Source: Xanthomonas cucurbitae
GTDB lineage: Bacteria; Pseudomonadota; Gammaproteobacteria; Xanthomonadales; Xanthomonadaceae
Direction: 5' to 3'
Length of the DNA: 64,000 nt
NCBI RefSeq assembly: GCF_002939885.1
Contig: NZ_MDED01000007.1
Location: 62,001 to 126,000, forward strand
The translations under genes and the position numbers were made by a program. Positions 36,417 through 45,202 of this stretch are shown in pieces. Under the pieces are notes generated by a model, which searched no databases, was not told the DNA's origin, and saw only the letters and a list, made by a program, of their open reading frames with translations. Position 1 is the first letter of the stretch, and the number at the start of each line of letters is the position of its first letter.

Positions 36417-37130
36417 ATCGACAGTCTGGCCCCCCGCTCCAGCACCCGCACCGCCATCGACGTCCGCGAGGTCGGCAAATCCGTCAGTGGCCCGGAGGGA
36501 ACGCTGCACATCCTCGACAACGTGAGCTTGACGGTCAGTGAAGGCGACAGCATCGCCATCGTTGGCGCGTCCGGGTCGGGCAAGACCACCCTGCTCGGCC
36601 TGCTCGCCGGGCTGGACCTGCCCAGTCACGGCAGCATCGCGCTGTCCGGGCAGGATCTGGGCCAGCTCGACGAAGAAGCGCGCGCCGCCCTGCGTGCCCG
36701 TGAGGTCGGCTTCGTGTTCCAGAGCTTCCATCTGCTACCGGCACTGACGGCCGAAGAAAACATCGCACTGCCGCTGGAGCTGGCCGGGCGCGAAGACCCG
36801 GCGCGGGTGCGCGAGGTGCTGGAGGCGGTGGGCCTGAGTGCGCGTGCGCGGCACTACCCGCGCCAGCTCTCCGGCGGTGAGCAGCAGCGCGTGGCGCTGG
36901 CGCGCGCCTTCGTGGCGCGCCCGCGCATCCTGTTCGCCGACGAACCCACCGGCAGCCTGGACCAGGCCACCGGCGCGCAGGTCAGCGACCTGCTGTTCGC
37001 GCTCAATGCCACCAGCGACACCACCCTGGTGCTGGTCACCCACGACATGACCCTGGCGCAGCGCTGCCGCCACATCTACCGCATCGACGGCGGCCGCCTG
37101 CACGCGCAAGCCTCCGGCGCGTCGGCATGA
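36417..37130 (+). CDS. ybbA: YbbA-like ABC transporter ATPase (non-standard start)
   Basis: ATPase of about 237 residues of the MacB/LolD/YbbA type. Walker A GASGSGKTT, Q loop VFQSFHLLPALTAEEN, signature QLSGGEQQR, Walker B RILFADEPTGSLD, switch His in LVTHDMTLA. No ATG, GTG or TTG occurs in frame at the expected beginning: the reading opens I-D-S-L-A-P-R-S with an ATC at 36417-36419, six bases after a good GGAGA. The nearest normal codon, GTG at 36522, would remove the first strands. The ATC is therefore annotated as start. The gene overlaps the permease gene (ATGA) and diverges from tesA. Confidence 0.85.
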   Translation: MDSLAPRSSTRTAIDVREVGKSVSGPEGTLHILDNVSLTVSEGDSIAIVGASGSGKTTLLGLLAGLDLPSHGSIALSGQDLGQLDEEARAALRAREVGFVFQSFHLLPALTAEENIALPLELAGREDPARVREVLEAVGLSARARHYPRQLSGGEQQRVALARAFVARPRILFADEPTGSLDQATGAQVSDLLFALNATSDTTLVLVTHDMTLAQRCRHIYRIDGGRLHAQASGASA

Positions 37131-39610
37131 ACGTCGTCAAGCAGGCGGCGCGCGCGGTACGCCGCGAATTCCTGGCCGGCGATCTGCTGACCGTGTTCGC
37201 CGCACTGGTGTTGGGCGTGGCGGTGATGACTGCCGTCGGCACGTTGGTGGACCGGGTGACGCTGGCGCTGACCTCCAGTGCGGCCGAGGTGCTCGGTGGC
37301 GACCTGGGCGTAACCGGGCGCCAGGAGATTCCGGCCGACTTCGCCGCCGAAGCGCAGCGGCGCGGGCTGCAGAGCACGCGCATGGTCAGCTTCCCGAGCG
37401 TGCTGTTCCACAAAGAAGCCAGCCAGATGGCCAACATCCGTGGCGTGGGCGCCGGCTATCCGCTGCGCGGGCAGCTGCTGGTGTCCAGGGACGGCCGCGC
37501 TACCGAAGGCACGCCTGACACCGCGCCGCCGCCCGGACAGGCCTATGCCGACCCACGCCTGCTGGAGGCGCTGGGCCTGCGCGTGGGCGAACAGCTGGAG
37601 TTCGGCGCCGGCCACCTGACCATCACCGGCGTGCTGCGCGCCGAGCCGGATGCCTCCGGCGAGCTGATGCAGTTGTCGCCGCCGCTGCTGGTCAATCGCG
37701 CCGATATCGAAAGCGCCGGTCTGCTCGGACCCGGCAGCCGCGCCTCCTATCGGCTGATGTTCGCCGGTGCGCCGGATGCCATCGCCGACCTGCGCGCCTG
37801 GCTCAAGCCGCGCGCCAGCGAATATCGCCTGGTCGGCATCGAAGACACCCAGCGCGGCATGCGTGCGGCGTTCGACCGGGCCGGGCGCTTCCTGGCCTTG
37901 TCGGCCTTGCTCGCCGTGCTGCTGTCGGGCGTGGCGACCGCGCTGGCGGCCAACCGCTTTGCGATGCGGCGCATCGATGCCGTGGCGGTGCTGCGTTGCC
38001 TGGGCGCGAAGCAGCGCGACATTTTGGCGATGCTGTCGCTGCAGTTACTGTTCACCGCGATTCCGGCCTGCCTGGTCGGCATCGGGCTGGGCATGCTGGC
38101 GCAGGAAGGCTTGGTACAGGCGCTGGGCAGTTTGATTCCGAACCGGCTGCCGTTGCCGCAGGCCACCCCGGCCCTGGCGGGCGCAGGGATCGGCCTGGTG
38201 CTGTTGCTGGGCTTCGGCCTGCCGCCGCTGCTGCGGCTGCGCAACGTGCCACCGATGCGGGTGCTCAACCGCAGCTTTGCCGCGGTGCCGCCGAGTGCGT
38301 TGCTGGTCTACGGCGCGGCCCTGGCCGCAACGCTGGCGCTCACCGTCTACGCCACCGGCAACCTGGTGCTGGCGGGTTGGGTGCTGGGTGGCCTGGCCGC
38401 GCTGGCGCTGGTGGCGATGCTGCTGGGGCTGGGCCTGCTGGCCCTGCTGCGGCCGATCCAGCACCGCCTGCGCGGCGCCTGGAAACTGGGCCTGGCCTCG
38501 CTCACCCGCCGGCGCGGCCTGAGCGTGGTGCAGCTGGTCGGCCTGTCGCTGTCGCTGTGCGCGCTGTTGCTGCTGGCGGTGGTCGGCCCCGGCTTGCTCG
38601 GCCAATGGCGCGACCGCCTGCCGGCAGACACCCCGAACTATTTCCTGATGAACATCCAGCCCGAACAGACCGCGCCGGTGTTGCAAACGCTGCGTGGGCT
38701 GGGGGTGGACAATGCGGCAGTGGAGCCGTTCTCCACCGGCCGCCTGGTCGCCATCAACGACAAACCGCCGGTGCGCGGCGACCGCGATCCGGCCGACGAT
38801 GGCGATGGCGACAACCGCCCGGTCAATTTCTCCTGGCGGCATGCGTTTCCGCCAGCCAATACGCTGCTGCAGGGCAAGTTCTGGAGCGCCGACAGCACCG
38901 CTGCCGAAGCCTCGGTGGAAGAAGGCTGGGCGCAGCGCTATCAGCTCAAGCTCGGCGACCGCATCACCCTGCTGCTGGGCGAGCAACAACGCAGCTTCAC
39001 CGTCACCAGCATCCGCAAGGCGGACTGGGACTCGTTCCGGGTCAACTTCTTCCTGCTGCTCAATGAAGGTGCGGTGGGCGATGCGCCCTACAACCTGATT
39101 TCTGCCTTCCACCTGCCTCCTGGCAATGCGCCCAGGCTGGCGTCGCTGAGCCGCGATTACCCCAACATCTCGGTGCTGGATATCGATGCCATCCTGGGCC
39201 GGGTGCGCGAGGTGATCGACCAGGTGGCACAAGCCGTGCAGCTGGTGATGGGCTTCAGCCTGCTGGCTGGTGTGCTGGTGCTGCTGGCCGCCTTGCAGGC
39301 CACTGCCGGCGAGCGCCGTTACGACAGCGCCGTGCTGCGCACACTGGGTGCACGCCGCGGGCAGTTGCGCGGCGCAGTGCTGGTGGAATTCGGTGCGCTG
39401 GGGCTGCTGGCGGCCGGCCTGGCGGTGACCGCGGCGGCAGTGATCGGCGCGGTGGTGGGCCAGCAAGCCTTCGACATCGCACTGGCACCGGACTGGCCGC
39501 GCCTGCTGCTGGGCGGCGCCTTCGGACTGGCGCTGAGCCTGCTTGCCGGCTGGTCCGGCACCCGGCGTATCCTGTCCACGCCGCCTGCGTTGGCGTTGCG
39601 CGCGGATTGA
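37127..39610 (+). CDS. ybbP: YbbP-like ABC transporter permease
   Basis: Large FtsX/MacB-fold permease of 827 residues, partner of the preceding ATPase. An N-terminal helix (LLTVFAALVLGVAVMTAVG) leads to a periplasmic domain, then a first FtsX helix bundle (about 250-420), a central helix pair, a second periplasmic domain and a C-terminal FtsX bundle (VQLVMGFSLLAGVLVLLAAL, AVLRTLGARRGQLRGAVLVE). This doubled layout is that of YbbP. ATG 37127 overlaps the ATPase stop. With TesA next door, export or extraction of lipids or lysophospholipids is a reasonable guess only. Confidence 0.88.
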   Translation: MNVVKQAARAVRREFLAGDLLTVFAALVLGVAVMTAVGTLVDRVTLALTSSAAEVLGGDLGVTGRQEIPADFAAEAQRRGLQSTRMVSFPSVLFHKEASQMANIRGVGAGYPLRGQLLVSRDGRATEGTPDTAPPPGQAYADPRLLEALGLRVGEQLEFGAGHLTITGVLRAEPDASGELMQLSPPLLVNRADIESAGLLGPGSRASYRLMFAGAPDAIADLRAWLKPRASEYRLVGIEDTQRGMRAAFDRAGRFLALSALLAVLLSGVATALAANRFAMRRIDAVAVLRCLGAKQRDILAMLSLQLLFTAIPACLVGIGLGMLAQEGLVQALGSLIPNRLPLPQATPALAGAGIGLVLLLGFGLPPLLRLRNVPPMRVLNRSFAAVPPSALLVYGAALAATLALTVYATGNLVLAGWVLGGLAALALVAMLLGLGLLALLRPIQHRLRGAWKLGLASLTRRRGLSVVQLVGLSLSLCALLLLAVVGPGLLGQWRDRLPADTPNYFLMNIQPEQTAPVLQTLRGLGVDNAAVEPFSTGRLVAINDKPPVRGDRDPADDGDGDNRPVNFSWRHAFPPANTLLQGKFWSADSTAAEASVEEGWAQRYQLKLGDRITLLLGEQQRSFTVTSIRKADWDSFRVNFFLLLNEGAVGDAPYNLISAFHLPPGNAPRLASLSRDYPNISVLDIDAILGRVREVIDQVAQAVQLVMGFSLLAGVLVLLAALQATAGERRYDSAVLRTLGARRGQLRGAVLVEFGALGLLAAGLAVTAAAVIGAVVGQQAFDIALAPDWPRLLLGGAFGLALSLLAGWSGTRRILSTPPALALRAD

Positions 39611-39931
39611 GTACACAGATCGGTTGCCATTGCATGCAAGAGCAACCGATCCATCTGGCGCGGCCCCTGCAAAAGTTAATAAGTCACGGAGGCTCATCAA
39701 CCTTGTTGAGCAGCTGAACCAAGCGCTGGCCTGCGGCGGTCACTCGCCCAAGCGGTCACGTGGCACCCCCGTGTGTGGTTGGCAGACCTGCACATGGTGC
39801 CAACCGATGCATATACCCGCAGCGCATAAGCACCTTGCCAATCGTACGTTCGCAGCAGGAATCCGACTGCCTACAGTGACCAGTCCGGTCGCCGTGTCAG
39901 GCGGCCTTTGCTGTTGTCGAGGTGCAAGTTC
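39611..39931. other. intergenic region before the tauD-like gene
   Basis: About 320 bp without a gene. It begins with a terminator-like hairpin (39618-39651), then an AT-rich stretch AAAAGTTAATAAGTCACGGA, a possible promoter region. I found no sigma-54 element here, unlike the first sulfur cluster. Confidence 0.5.
39618..39651 (+). terminator. hairpin after the YbbP-like gene
   Basis: Perfect 10-base arms GATCGGTTGC / GCAACCGATC around a 14-base loop that itself contains TGCATGCA. It starts eight bases past the stop. No T run follows, so the call is moderate. Confidence 0.5.
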
Positions 39932-40849
39932 GTGGCCAACGTCAGTTCTGCAGTGCGCGTGCAGCCGCCGCGCGCCGATGCCAACACGGGACACACCGCC
40001 GGCGTGCGGATCGTGCCGTTCGATGCGCCGCTGGGCGCGGAAGTCATCGGGCTGGAATTGTCGCAGCCGCTGGATGCGGACACCTTCGCGCGCATCCATC
40101 GCGCGCACCTTCAGTACCACGTGCTGGTGTTTCGCGACCAGCGCATCACCCCGGCGCAGCAGGTCGAGTTCAGCCGCCGCTTCGGCCCGCTGCAGATCCA
40201 CGTACTGCGTAATTTCCAGCTGCATGGACATCCGGAAGTGCTGGTGGTGTCCAACATCAAGGAAAACGGCCAGCCGATCGGCCTGGGCGATGCCGGGCAC
40301 TACTGGCATTCGGACCTGTCATATAAGGACACCCCCAGCCTGGGTTCGCTGCTGCATGCACAGGAGCTGCCTGCCGAGGGCGGCGATACCTTGTTCGCCA
40401 ACCAGCATCTGGCCTGGCAGACCTTGCCTGATGCACTCAAGCGCACCGTGCAGGACCTGCGCGCCGAGCACAGCTATCTGGCCAAATACGAGGAGTTGCG
40501 CGCGCGCAATCCGTGGCGCCCGGCGTTGACGCCGGAGCAGATTGCCGAGGTCACCCCGGTGCAGCATCCGGTGGTGCGCACGCACCCGGAAACCGGGCAG
40601 AAGGCCTTGTTCATCAGCGAACATTTCACCACCCGCATCGTCGGGCTGCCCGAGGACGAAAGCCACGCGCTGCTGCAGACCTTGTTCGCGCACAGCACGC
40701 GCGCGGCGCTGGTGTACCGGCACCGCTGGCAGCCGCACGACATGGTGTTCTGGGACAACCGCTCGGTGATGCATCTGGCCGCCGGTACGCCAGACCACCT
40801 GCGCCGCCGGCTCAACCGCACCACCATCGAAGGCGATGCGCCGTTCTGA
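39932..40849 (+). CDS. TauD/TfdA-family Fe(II)/2-oxoglutarate dioxygenase
   Basis: Dioxygenase of 305 residues, probably releasing sulfite from taurine or another sulfonate. The iron triad is visible: His and Asp in HYWHSDLSYKD and the distal His in MVFWDNRSVMHLA, followed by the 2-oxoglutarate-binding Arg region (RRRLNRTTIEGD). The N-terminus has the family segment LGAEVIGLELSQPLDADTFA. GTG 39932 is preferred because GAGGTG lies seven bases upstream; the frame begins earlier at a TTG (39908). It heads a dioxygenase-binding protein-ATPase-permease operon like tauD-tauABC. The true substrate could also be an alkyl sulfate. Confidence 0.82.
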   Translation: MANVSSAVRVQPPRADANTGHTAGVRIVPFDAPLGAEVIGLELSQPLDADTFARIHRAHLQYHVLVFRDQRITPAQQVEFSRRFGPLQIHVLRNFQLHGHPEVLVVSNIKENGQPIGLGDAGHYWHSDLSYKDTPSLGSLLHAQELPAEGGDTLFANQHLAWQTLPDALKRTVQDLRAEHSYLAKYEELRARNPWRPALTPEQIAEVTPVQHPVVRTHPETGQKALFISEHFTTRIVGLPEDESHALLQTLFAHSTRAALVYRHRWQPHDMVFWDNRSVMHLAAGTPDHLRRRLNRTTIEGDAPF

Positions 40850-40891
40850 GCGCGCCGCCATCCCCTCCCCCCCTTGCACCCGGAGCGCTGC

Positions 40892-41935
40892 ATGCGTCTG
40901 ACCGTCACTTCCCACGCACCGTTGCTGCGCCGCCGTTTCTCGCGGCGCGTGGCGGTCCTGCTGCTGGCGGCACTGCCACTGTTGAGCGGCGCGGCGCAGG
41001 CAGAGGGCAAGCTGCGCATCGCCAAGCAGTTCGGCATCGTCTACCTGCTGCTGGACGTGGCGCAGGAGCAGCGGCTGATCGAGCAACAAGGCAAGCAGGC
41101 CGGCGTGGACATCGACGTGCAGTTCCTGCAACTGTCCGGCGGCGCGGCGGTCAACGATGCCTTGCTCACCGGCTCGATCGATATCGCGGGGGCCGGTGTC
41201 GGGCCGCTGTTCACCATCTGGGACCGCACCCGTGGCCGGCAGAACGTGCGTGGTGTGGCGTCGCTGGGCAACTTTCCGTATTACCTCATCAGCAACAACC
41301 CGCGCATCAAGAGCATCGGCGATTTCACCCCGAAGGACCGCATCGCCGTGCCGGCCACCGGTGTATCGGTGCAATCGCGGTTTCTGCAGCATGCCTCGCA
41401 GCAACGCTGGGGCGACAAGGGCACCCATCAGCTGGACCCCTTGCAGGTAGCACTGCCGCACCCGGATGCGGCGGCGGCGATCATCCGCGGCCGCACCGAG
41501 ATCACCGCGCATTTCGCCAGCCCGCCCTTCCAGGAGCAGGAATTGGCGCGCAACCCGGCCGCGCATATCGTCACCAGCTCCTACGACATCGAGGGCGGCC
41601 CGTCGTCGGCGACGGTGCTGTACGCCACCGAGAAATTCCGCAGCGACAACCCCAAGACCTACGGCGCCTTCGTCGCGGCACTGGATCAGGCGGCGAAGTT
41701 CGTGACCGCGCATCCGGAGCAGGCGGCAGATATCTTTCTGCGCCGTAACGGGTCGAGCATCGACCGTGCGCTGATATTGCAGATCCTCAAGGACCCCAAG
41801 GTGCAGTTCACCGTGGCGCCACAGAACACGCTGAAATTGGGTCAGTTCATGCACCGCAGCGGTGCGATGAAGCAGGCGCCGGTCAAGGTGGGCGACTACT
41901 TCTTCGACGACCCGCTGATTGCGGGCGGGAGCTGA
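40892..41935 (+). CDS. SsuA/TauA-type sulfonate-binding protein
   Basis: Periplasmic binding protein of 347 residues. The signal peptide spans VAVLLLAALPLLSGAAQA, followed by mature EGKLRIAKQFGIVYLLLDVA. LLTGSIDIAGAGVGPLFTIW and HIVTSSYDIEGGPSSATVLY are typical of the nitrate/sulfonate (NMT1-like) class. ATG 40892 has GGAG at 40882-40885. Intact here, in contrast to the ssuA of the first cluster. Its ATPase gene follows after three bases. Confidence 0.85.
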   Translation: MRLTVTSHAPLLRRRFSRRVAVLLLAALPLLSGAAQAEGKLRIAKQFGIVYLLLDVAQEQRLIEQQGKQAGVDIDVQFLQLSGGAAVNDALLTGSIDIAGAGVGPLFTIWDRTRGRQNVRGVASLGNFPYYLISNNPRIKSIGDFTPKDRIAVPATGVSVQSRFLQHASQQRWGDKGTHQLDPLQVALPHPDAAAAIIRGRTEITAHFASPPFQEQELARNPAAHIVTSSYDIEGGPSSATVLYATEKFRSDNPKTYGAFVAALDQAAKFVTAHPEQAADIFLRRNGSSIDRALILQILKDPKVQFTVAPQNTLKLGQFMHRSGAMKQAPVKVGDYFFDDPLIAGGS

Positions 41936-41938
41936 GCG

Positions 41939-42772
41939 ATGGCCACACCCTTGTTGCAGGTCGATCACGTCAGCCTGGAATACGTCAACGCACAGCGGGT
42001 AGTGCGGGCCACCCATCGGGTGCGCTTCGATGTGCATGCAGCCGACCGCTTCGTGCTGCTGGGGCCGTCCGGCTGCGGCAAGTCCACCCTGCTCAAGGCG
42101 GTGGCCGGCTTCGTGCCGCCGCGCGAGGGGCAGATCCGCCTGGATGGGCAGGTGGTGACCGGGCCGGGGCCGGACCGGGTGGTGGTGTTCCAGGAATTCG
42201 ATCAACTCGCGCCCTGGAAGACCGTGCGCGAGAACGTGGTGTTCGGGCTACGCGCAGCGCGCAAGCTCGGCCGCGGCGAAGCCCGCGAGCGGGCAGACGA
42301 GAGCCTGGCCCAGGTTGGGCTGAGCGGGTTTGCCGAGGCCTATCCGCACACCTTGTCCGGTGGCATGAAGCAGCGCGTGGCGATCGCGCGCGCACTGGCG
42401 ATGCGCCCGCGCGTGTTGTTGATGGACGAACCATTCGCCGCACTGGATGCGTTGACCCGCTCGCGCATGCAGGAGCAGATGCTGGAGCTGTGGGAGCAGG
42501 CGCGCTTCACCCTGTTGTTCGTCACCCATTCCATCGAGGAAGCATTGGTGGTCGGCAACCGCGTGCTGCTGCTGTCGCCACATCCGGGCCAGGTGCGTGC
42601 CGAACTCAATGCGCATGCCTTCGGCCCGCACAGCCCCGGCAGCGTGGCCTTCCAGCAGACGGCGCAGCGCATCCATCGCCTGTTGTTCGACCTGCCTGAC
42701 GACACGCTGGCCGACGACAAGGTGGCGCCGCTGCGTCGCTCTGCCCCGCTGCAACGCGAGGCGCTGCCATGA
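41939..42772 (+). CDS. SsuB/TauB-type ABC ATPase
   Basis: ATP-binding subunit of 277 residues for the second sulfonate-type importer. Walker A GPSGCGKST, Q loop VVFQEFDQLAPWKTVREN, signature TLSGGMKQR, Walker B VLLMDEPFAALD, switch His in LFVTHSIEEALV. The N-terminus (LLQVDHVSLEYVNAQRVVRA) and the lengthened C-terminal tail with the subgroup segment HAFGPHSPGS are common in taurine/nitrate importers. Its stop overlaps the permease ATG. Confidence 0.9.
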   Translation: MATPLLQVDHVSLEYVNAQRVVRATHRVRFDVHAADRFVLLGPSGCGKSTLLKAVAGFVPPREGQIRLDGQVVTGPGPDRVVVFQEFDQLAPWKTVRENVVFGLRAARKLGRGEARERADESLAQVGLSGFAEAYPHTLSGGMKQRVAIARALAMRPRVLLMDEPFAALDALTRSRMQEQMLELWEQARFTLLFVTHSIEEALVVGNRVLLLSPHPGQVRAELNAHAFGPHSPGSVAFQQTAQRIHRLLFDLPDDTLADDKVAPLRRSAPLQREALP

Positions 42773-43653
42773 GCCGCGCACCCGCCACTGCGCTGCCGCC
42801 CGTTCCGCCGGTGCGCCCGGAATACGAGCTGGCGCTGCAGCCGCTGGATCCGGCCCTGCTGACCGCCGCCGCGCCAATCCCCTGGCAGGCGCCGGCGTGG
42901 CTGCGCAAGGCCCTGGTGCTGGTGGTGCTGGCGGCGGCGTGGGAAATCGCCGCGCGCGTGGTCGGCGACGACCTGATGCTGCCCAGCGCGGCGCAGACCG
43001 CACGCGCGTTCTACGACGGCCTGCTATCGGGCGAGTTGCTGCGCCGGGTGGGCGCCTCGCTGCAGGTACTGGCGCAGGGCTATCTGCTGGGCGTGGTATC
43101 GGCGTTCGGGCTGACCGCGGTGGCCGCGTCTACCCGCTGGGGCCGCGATGTCCTGGGCACGCTGACCGCCATGTTCAATCCGCTGCCGGCCATCGCGCTG
43201 CTGCCGCTGGCCTTGCTGTGGTTCGGCCTGGGCACCGGCAGCCTGGTGTTCGTGCTGGTGCACTCGGTGCTGTGGCCGCTGGCGCTGACCACCTACGCCG
43301 GCTTCCAGGCGGTGCCGGAGACCCTGCGCATGGCCGGGCGCAATTACGGGCTGCGTGGGCCGCGCTACGTGGCACAGCTGCTGATCCCGGCCGCACTGCC
43401 GGCGATCCTGTCCGGGCTGAAGATCGGCTGGGCATTCGCTTGGCGCACCCTGATCGCCGCCGAGCTGGTGTTCGGCGCCACCTCCGGCCAGGGTGGGCTG
43501 GGCTGGTACATCTTCCAGAACCGCAACGAGCTGTACACCGACCGGGTGTTCGCCGGACTGGCCATGGTGATCGTGCTGGGCCTGCTGGTGGAAGGCGTGG
43601 TGTTCCAGGCCATCGAGCGGCTGACCGTGCGCCGCTGGGGCATGCAGCGCTGA
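42769..43653 (+). CDS. SsuC/TauC-type ABC permease
   Basis: Permease of 294 residues with a proline-rich cytoplasmic start, a first helix KALVLVVLAAAWEIAARVV, and five further helices. The ATPase-docking loop is FQAVPETLRMAGRNYGLRGP followed by LLIPAALPAILSGLKIGWAF, diagnostic for this family. ATG 42769 overlaps the ATPase stop (ATGA). Last gene of the four-gene operon beginning with the TauD-like dioxygenase. Confidence 0.9.
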   Translation: MSRAPATALPPVPPVRPEYELALQPLDPALLTAAAPIPWQAPAWLRKALVLVVLAAAWEIAARVVGDDLMLPSAAQTARAFYDGLLSGELLRRVGASLQVLAQGYLLGVVSAFGLTAVAASTRWGRDVLGTLTAMFNPLPAIALLPLALLWFGLGTGSLVFVLVHSVLWPLALTTYAGFQAVPETLRMAGRNYGLRGPRYVAQLLIPAALPAILSGLKIGWAFAWRTLIAAELVFGATSGQGGLGWYIFQNRNELYTDRVFAGLAMVIVLGLLVEGVVFQAIERLTVRRWGMQR

Positions 43654-43731
43654 CAGCAAACGCGGCAGCACGGTCGCGTGCGCTTAACGGGACTGGCTTA
43701 TGCTGCCGGCCCCTTCTCAGCCGCCGCCGTC

Positions 43732-44085
43732 ATGCCCACTGCCCCCTTCACCGCCTACCTGTACCCGGTGCTGCTGCTGATCGCCAGCAATGTGTTCATG
43801 ACCTTCGCCTGGTATGGCCACCTGAAGTACAAGAGCACGCCGCTGATGATCGCGATCCTGGTCAGCTGGGGCATTGCCTTCTTCGAATACTGCCTGCAGG
43901 TGCCGGGCAACCGCCTGGGTAGCGCGGTGTACTCCGCGCCGCAGCTCAAGGGCATGCAGGAAGTCATCACGTTGCTGGTGTTCGCCGGCTTCTCCACCTT
44001 CTACCTGGGCCAGTCGCTGAGGTGGAATCACTGGGCCGCGTTCGGGCTGATCCTGGTAGCGGCGTTCCTGATGTTCAAGGAATAA
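43732..44085 (+). CDS. DUF486 / DMT-superfamily small membrane protein
   Basis: Integral membrane protein of 117 residues with four hydrophobic segments: LYPVLLLIASNVFMTFAWY, PLMIAILVSWGIAFFEYCLQ, VITLLVFAGFSTFYLGQSL and FGLILVAAFLMF. The FEYCLQVPGNRLG and WYGHLKY segments identify DUF486. Function is unknown, though the fold resembles small multidrug/metabolite transporters. ATG 43732 is used; the 18 residues upstream are not homologous. It sits between the sulfonate operon and the tandem repeat array. Confidence 0.88.
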   Translation: MPTAPFTAYLYPVLLLIASNVFMTFAWYGHLKYKSTPLMIAILVSWGIAFFEYCLQVPGNRLGSAVYSAPQLKGMQEVITLLVFAGFSTFYLGQSLRWNHWAAFGLILVAAFLMFKE

Positions 44086-44099
44086 CCGCGCCCTTGTCC

Positions 44100-44166
44100 G
44101 TAGGAGCGCACCAGGGCGCGACCGGCCTTCCCAGGAACGCTTCGTCGCGCCCGGGTGCGCTCCTAC
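44100..44166. repeat. GTAG-ended palindrome (REP-like), first of five
   Basis: Arms GTAGGAGCGCACC and GGTGCGCTCCTAC plus inner arms GGGCGCGAC / GTCGCGCCC form a 67-bp near-perfect hairpin. Repeats ending in GTAG are typical REP elements of Xanthomonas and Stenotrophomonas, recognised by RAYT transposases. Further copies start at 44326, 44552, 44778 and 45004. Confidence 0.85.
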
Positions 44167-45202
44167 GACATCCCGGGGTCAATTCGCTGAGTCGACCCAT
44201 TGCGCGAATACCGCAGCGATCTGCGCGTCCTTGACCCGCTTGCCTTGTTGTACGCGTTCGGCCTGTTCGAACATCGGCAGGATCATCGCCATGCCGTCGG
44301 ACAGGCCATCACGGCCGGCTCCCCCGTAGGAGCGCACCAGGGCGCGACGGGCCTTCCCAGAAACGCTTCGTCGCGCCCGGGTGCGCTCCTACGACATCCC
44401 GGGGTCAATTCGCTGGGTCGACCCACTTCGCGAACACTGCATCGATCTGCGAGTCTTTGATCCGTTTGCCCTGTTGCACGCGTTCGGCCTGTTCGAACAT
44501 CGGCAGGATCATCGCCATGCCGTCGGACAGGCCATCACGGCCGGTTCCCCAGTAGGAGCGCACCAGGGCGCGACGGGCCTTCCCAGGAACGCTTCGTCGC
44601 GCCCGGGTGCGCTCCTACGACATCCCGGGGTCAATTCGCTGAGTCGACCCATTGCGCGAATACCGCATCGATCTGCGCGTCCTTGACCCGCTTGCCCTGC
44701 TGCACGCGTTCGGCCTGTTCGAACATCGGCAGGATCATCGCCATGCCGTCGGACAGGCCATTACGGCCGACTCCCCCGTAGGAGCGCACCAGGGCGCGAC
44801 GGGCCTTCCCAGGAACGCTTCGTCGCGCCCGGGTGCGCTCCTACGACATCCCGGGGTCAATTCGCTGGGTCGACCCACTTCGCGAACACTGCATCGATCT
44901 GCGCGTCTTTGATCCGTTTGCCCTGTTGCACGCGTTCGGCCTGTTCGAACATCGGCAGGATCATCGCCATGCCGTCGGACAGGCCATCACGGCTGGTTCC
45001 CCAGTAGGAGCGCACCAGGGCGCGACGGGCCTTCCCAGGAACGCTTCGTCGCGCCCGGGTGCGCTCCTACGACATCCCGGGGTCAATTCGCTGGGTCGAC
45101 CCATTGCGCGAATACCGCAGCGATCTGCGCGTCCTTGACCCGCTTGCCTTGTTGTACGCGTTCGGCCTGTTCGAACATCGGCAGGATCATCGCCATGCCG
45201 TC
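44100..45202. repeat. tandem array, 226-bp unit, about 4.9 copies
   Basis: Units begin at 44100, 44326, 44552, 44778 and 45004, exactly 226 bp apart. Each carries a 67-bp GTAG-ended palindrome followed by a copy of the last 39 codons and stop of the neighbouring minus-strand gene. The final copy is the real gene end. Homology stops inside that gene at about 45202. Copies 1, 3 and 5 form one sequence type and copies 2 and 4 another, so the array also has a 452-bp period. All copies keep the reading frame and the TGA. Confidence 0.95.

Noticed and set aside
39611-39931. sigma-54 promoter before the TauD-like gene
   Set aside because: TGGCAC occurs within GTGGCACCCC, but no GC doublet lies ten bases after GG.
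44022-45138. Plus-strand open frames of 86-101 codons in the repeat array
   Set aside because: They are repeated shadows of the duplicated minus-strand gene end and of the GTAG hairpin; they show no start signals of their own.
44100-45202. CRISPR array
   Set aside because: The unit is 226 bp with nearly identical sequence throughout; there are no short repeats separated by unique spacers and no cas genes.
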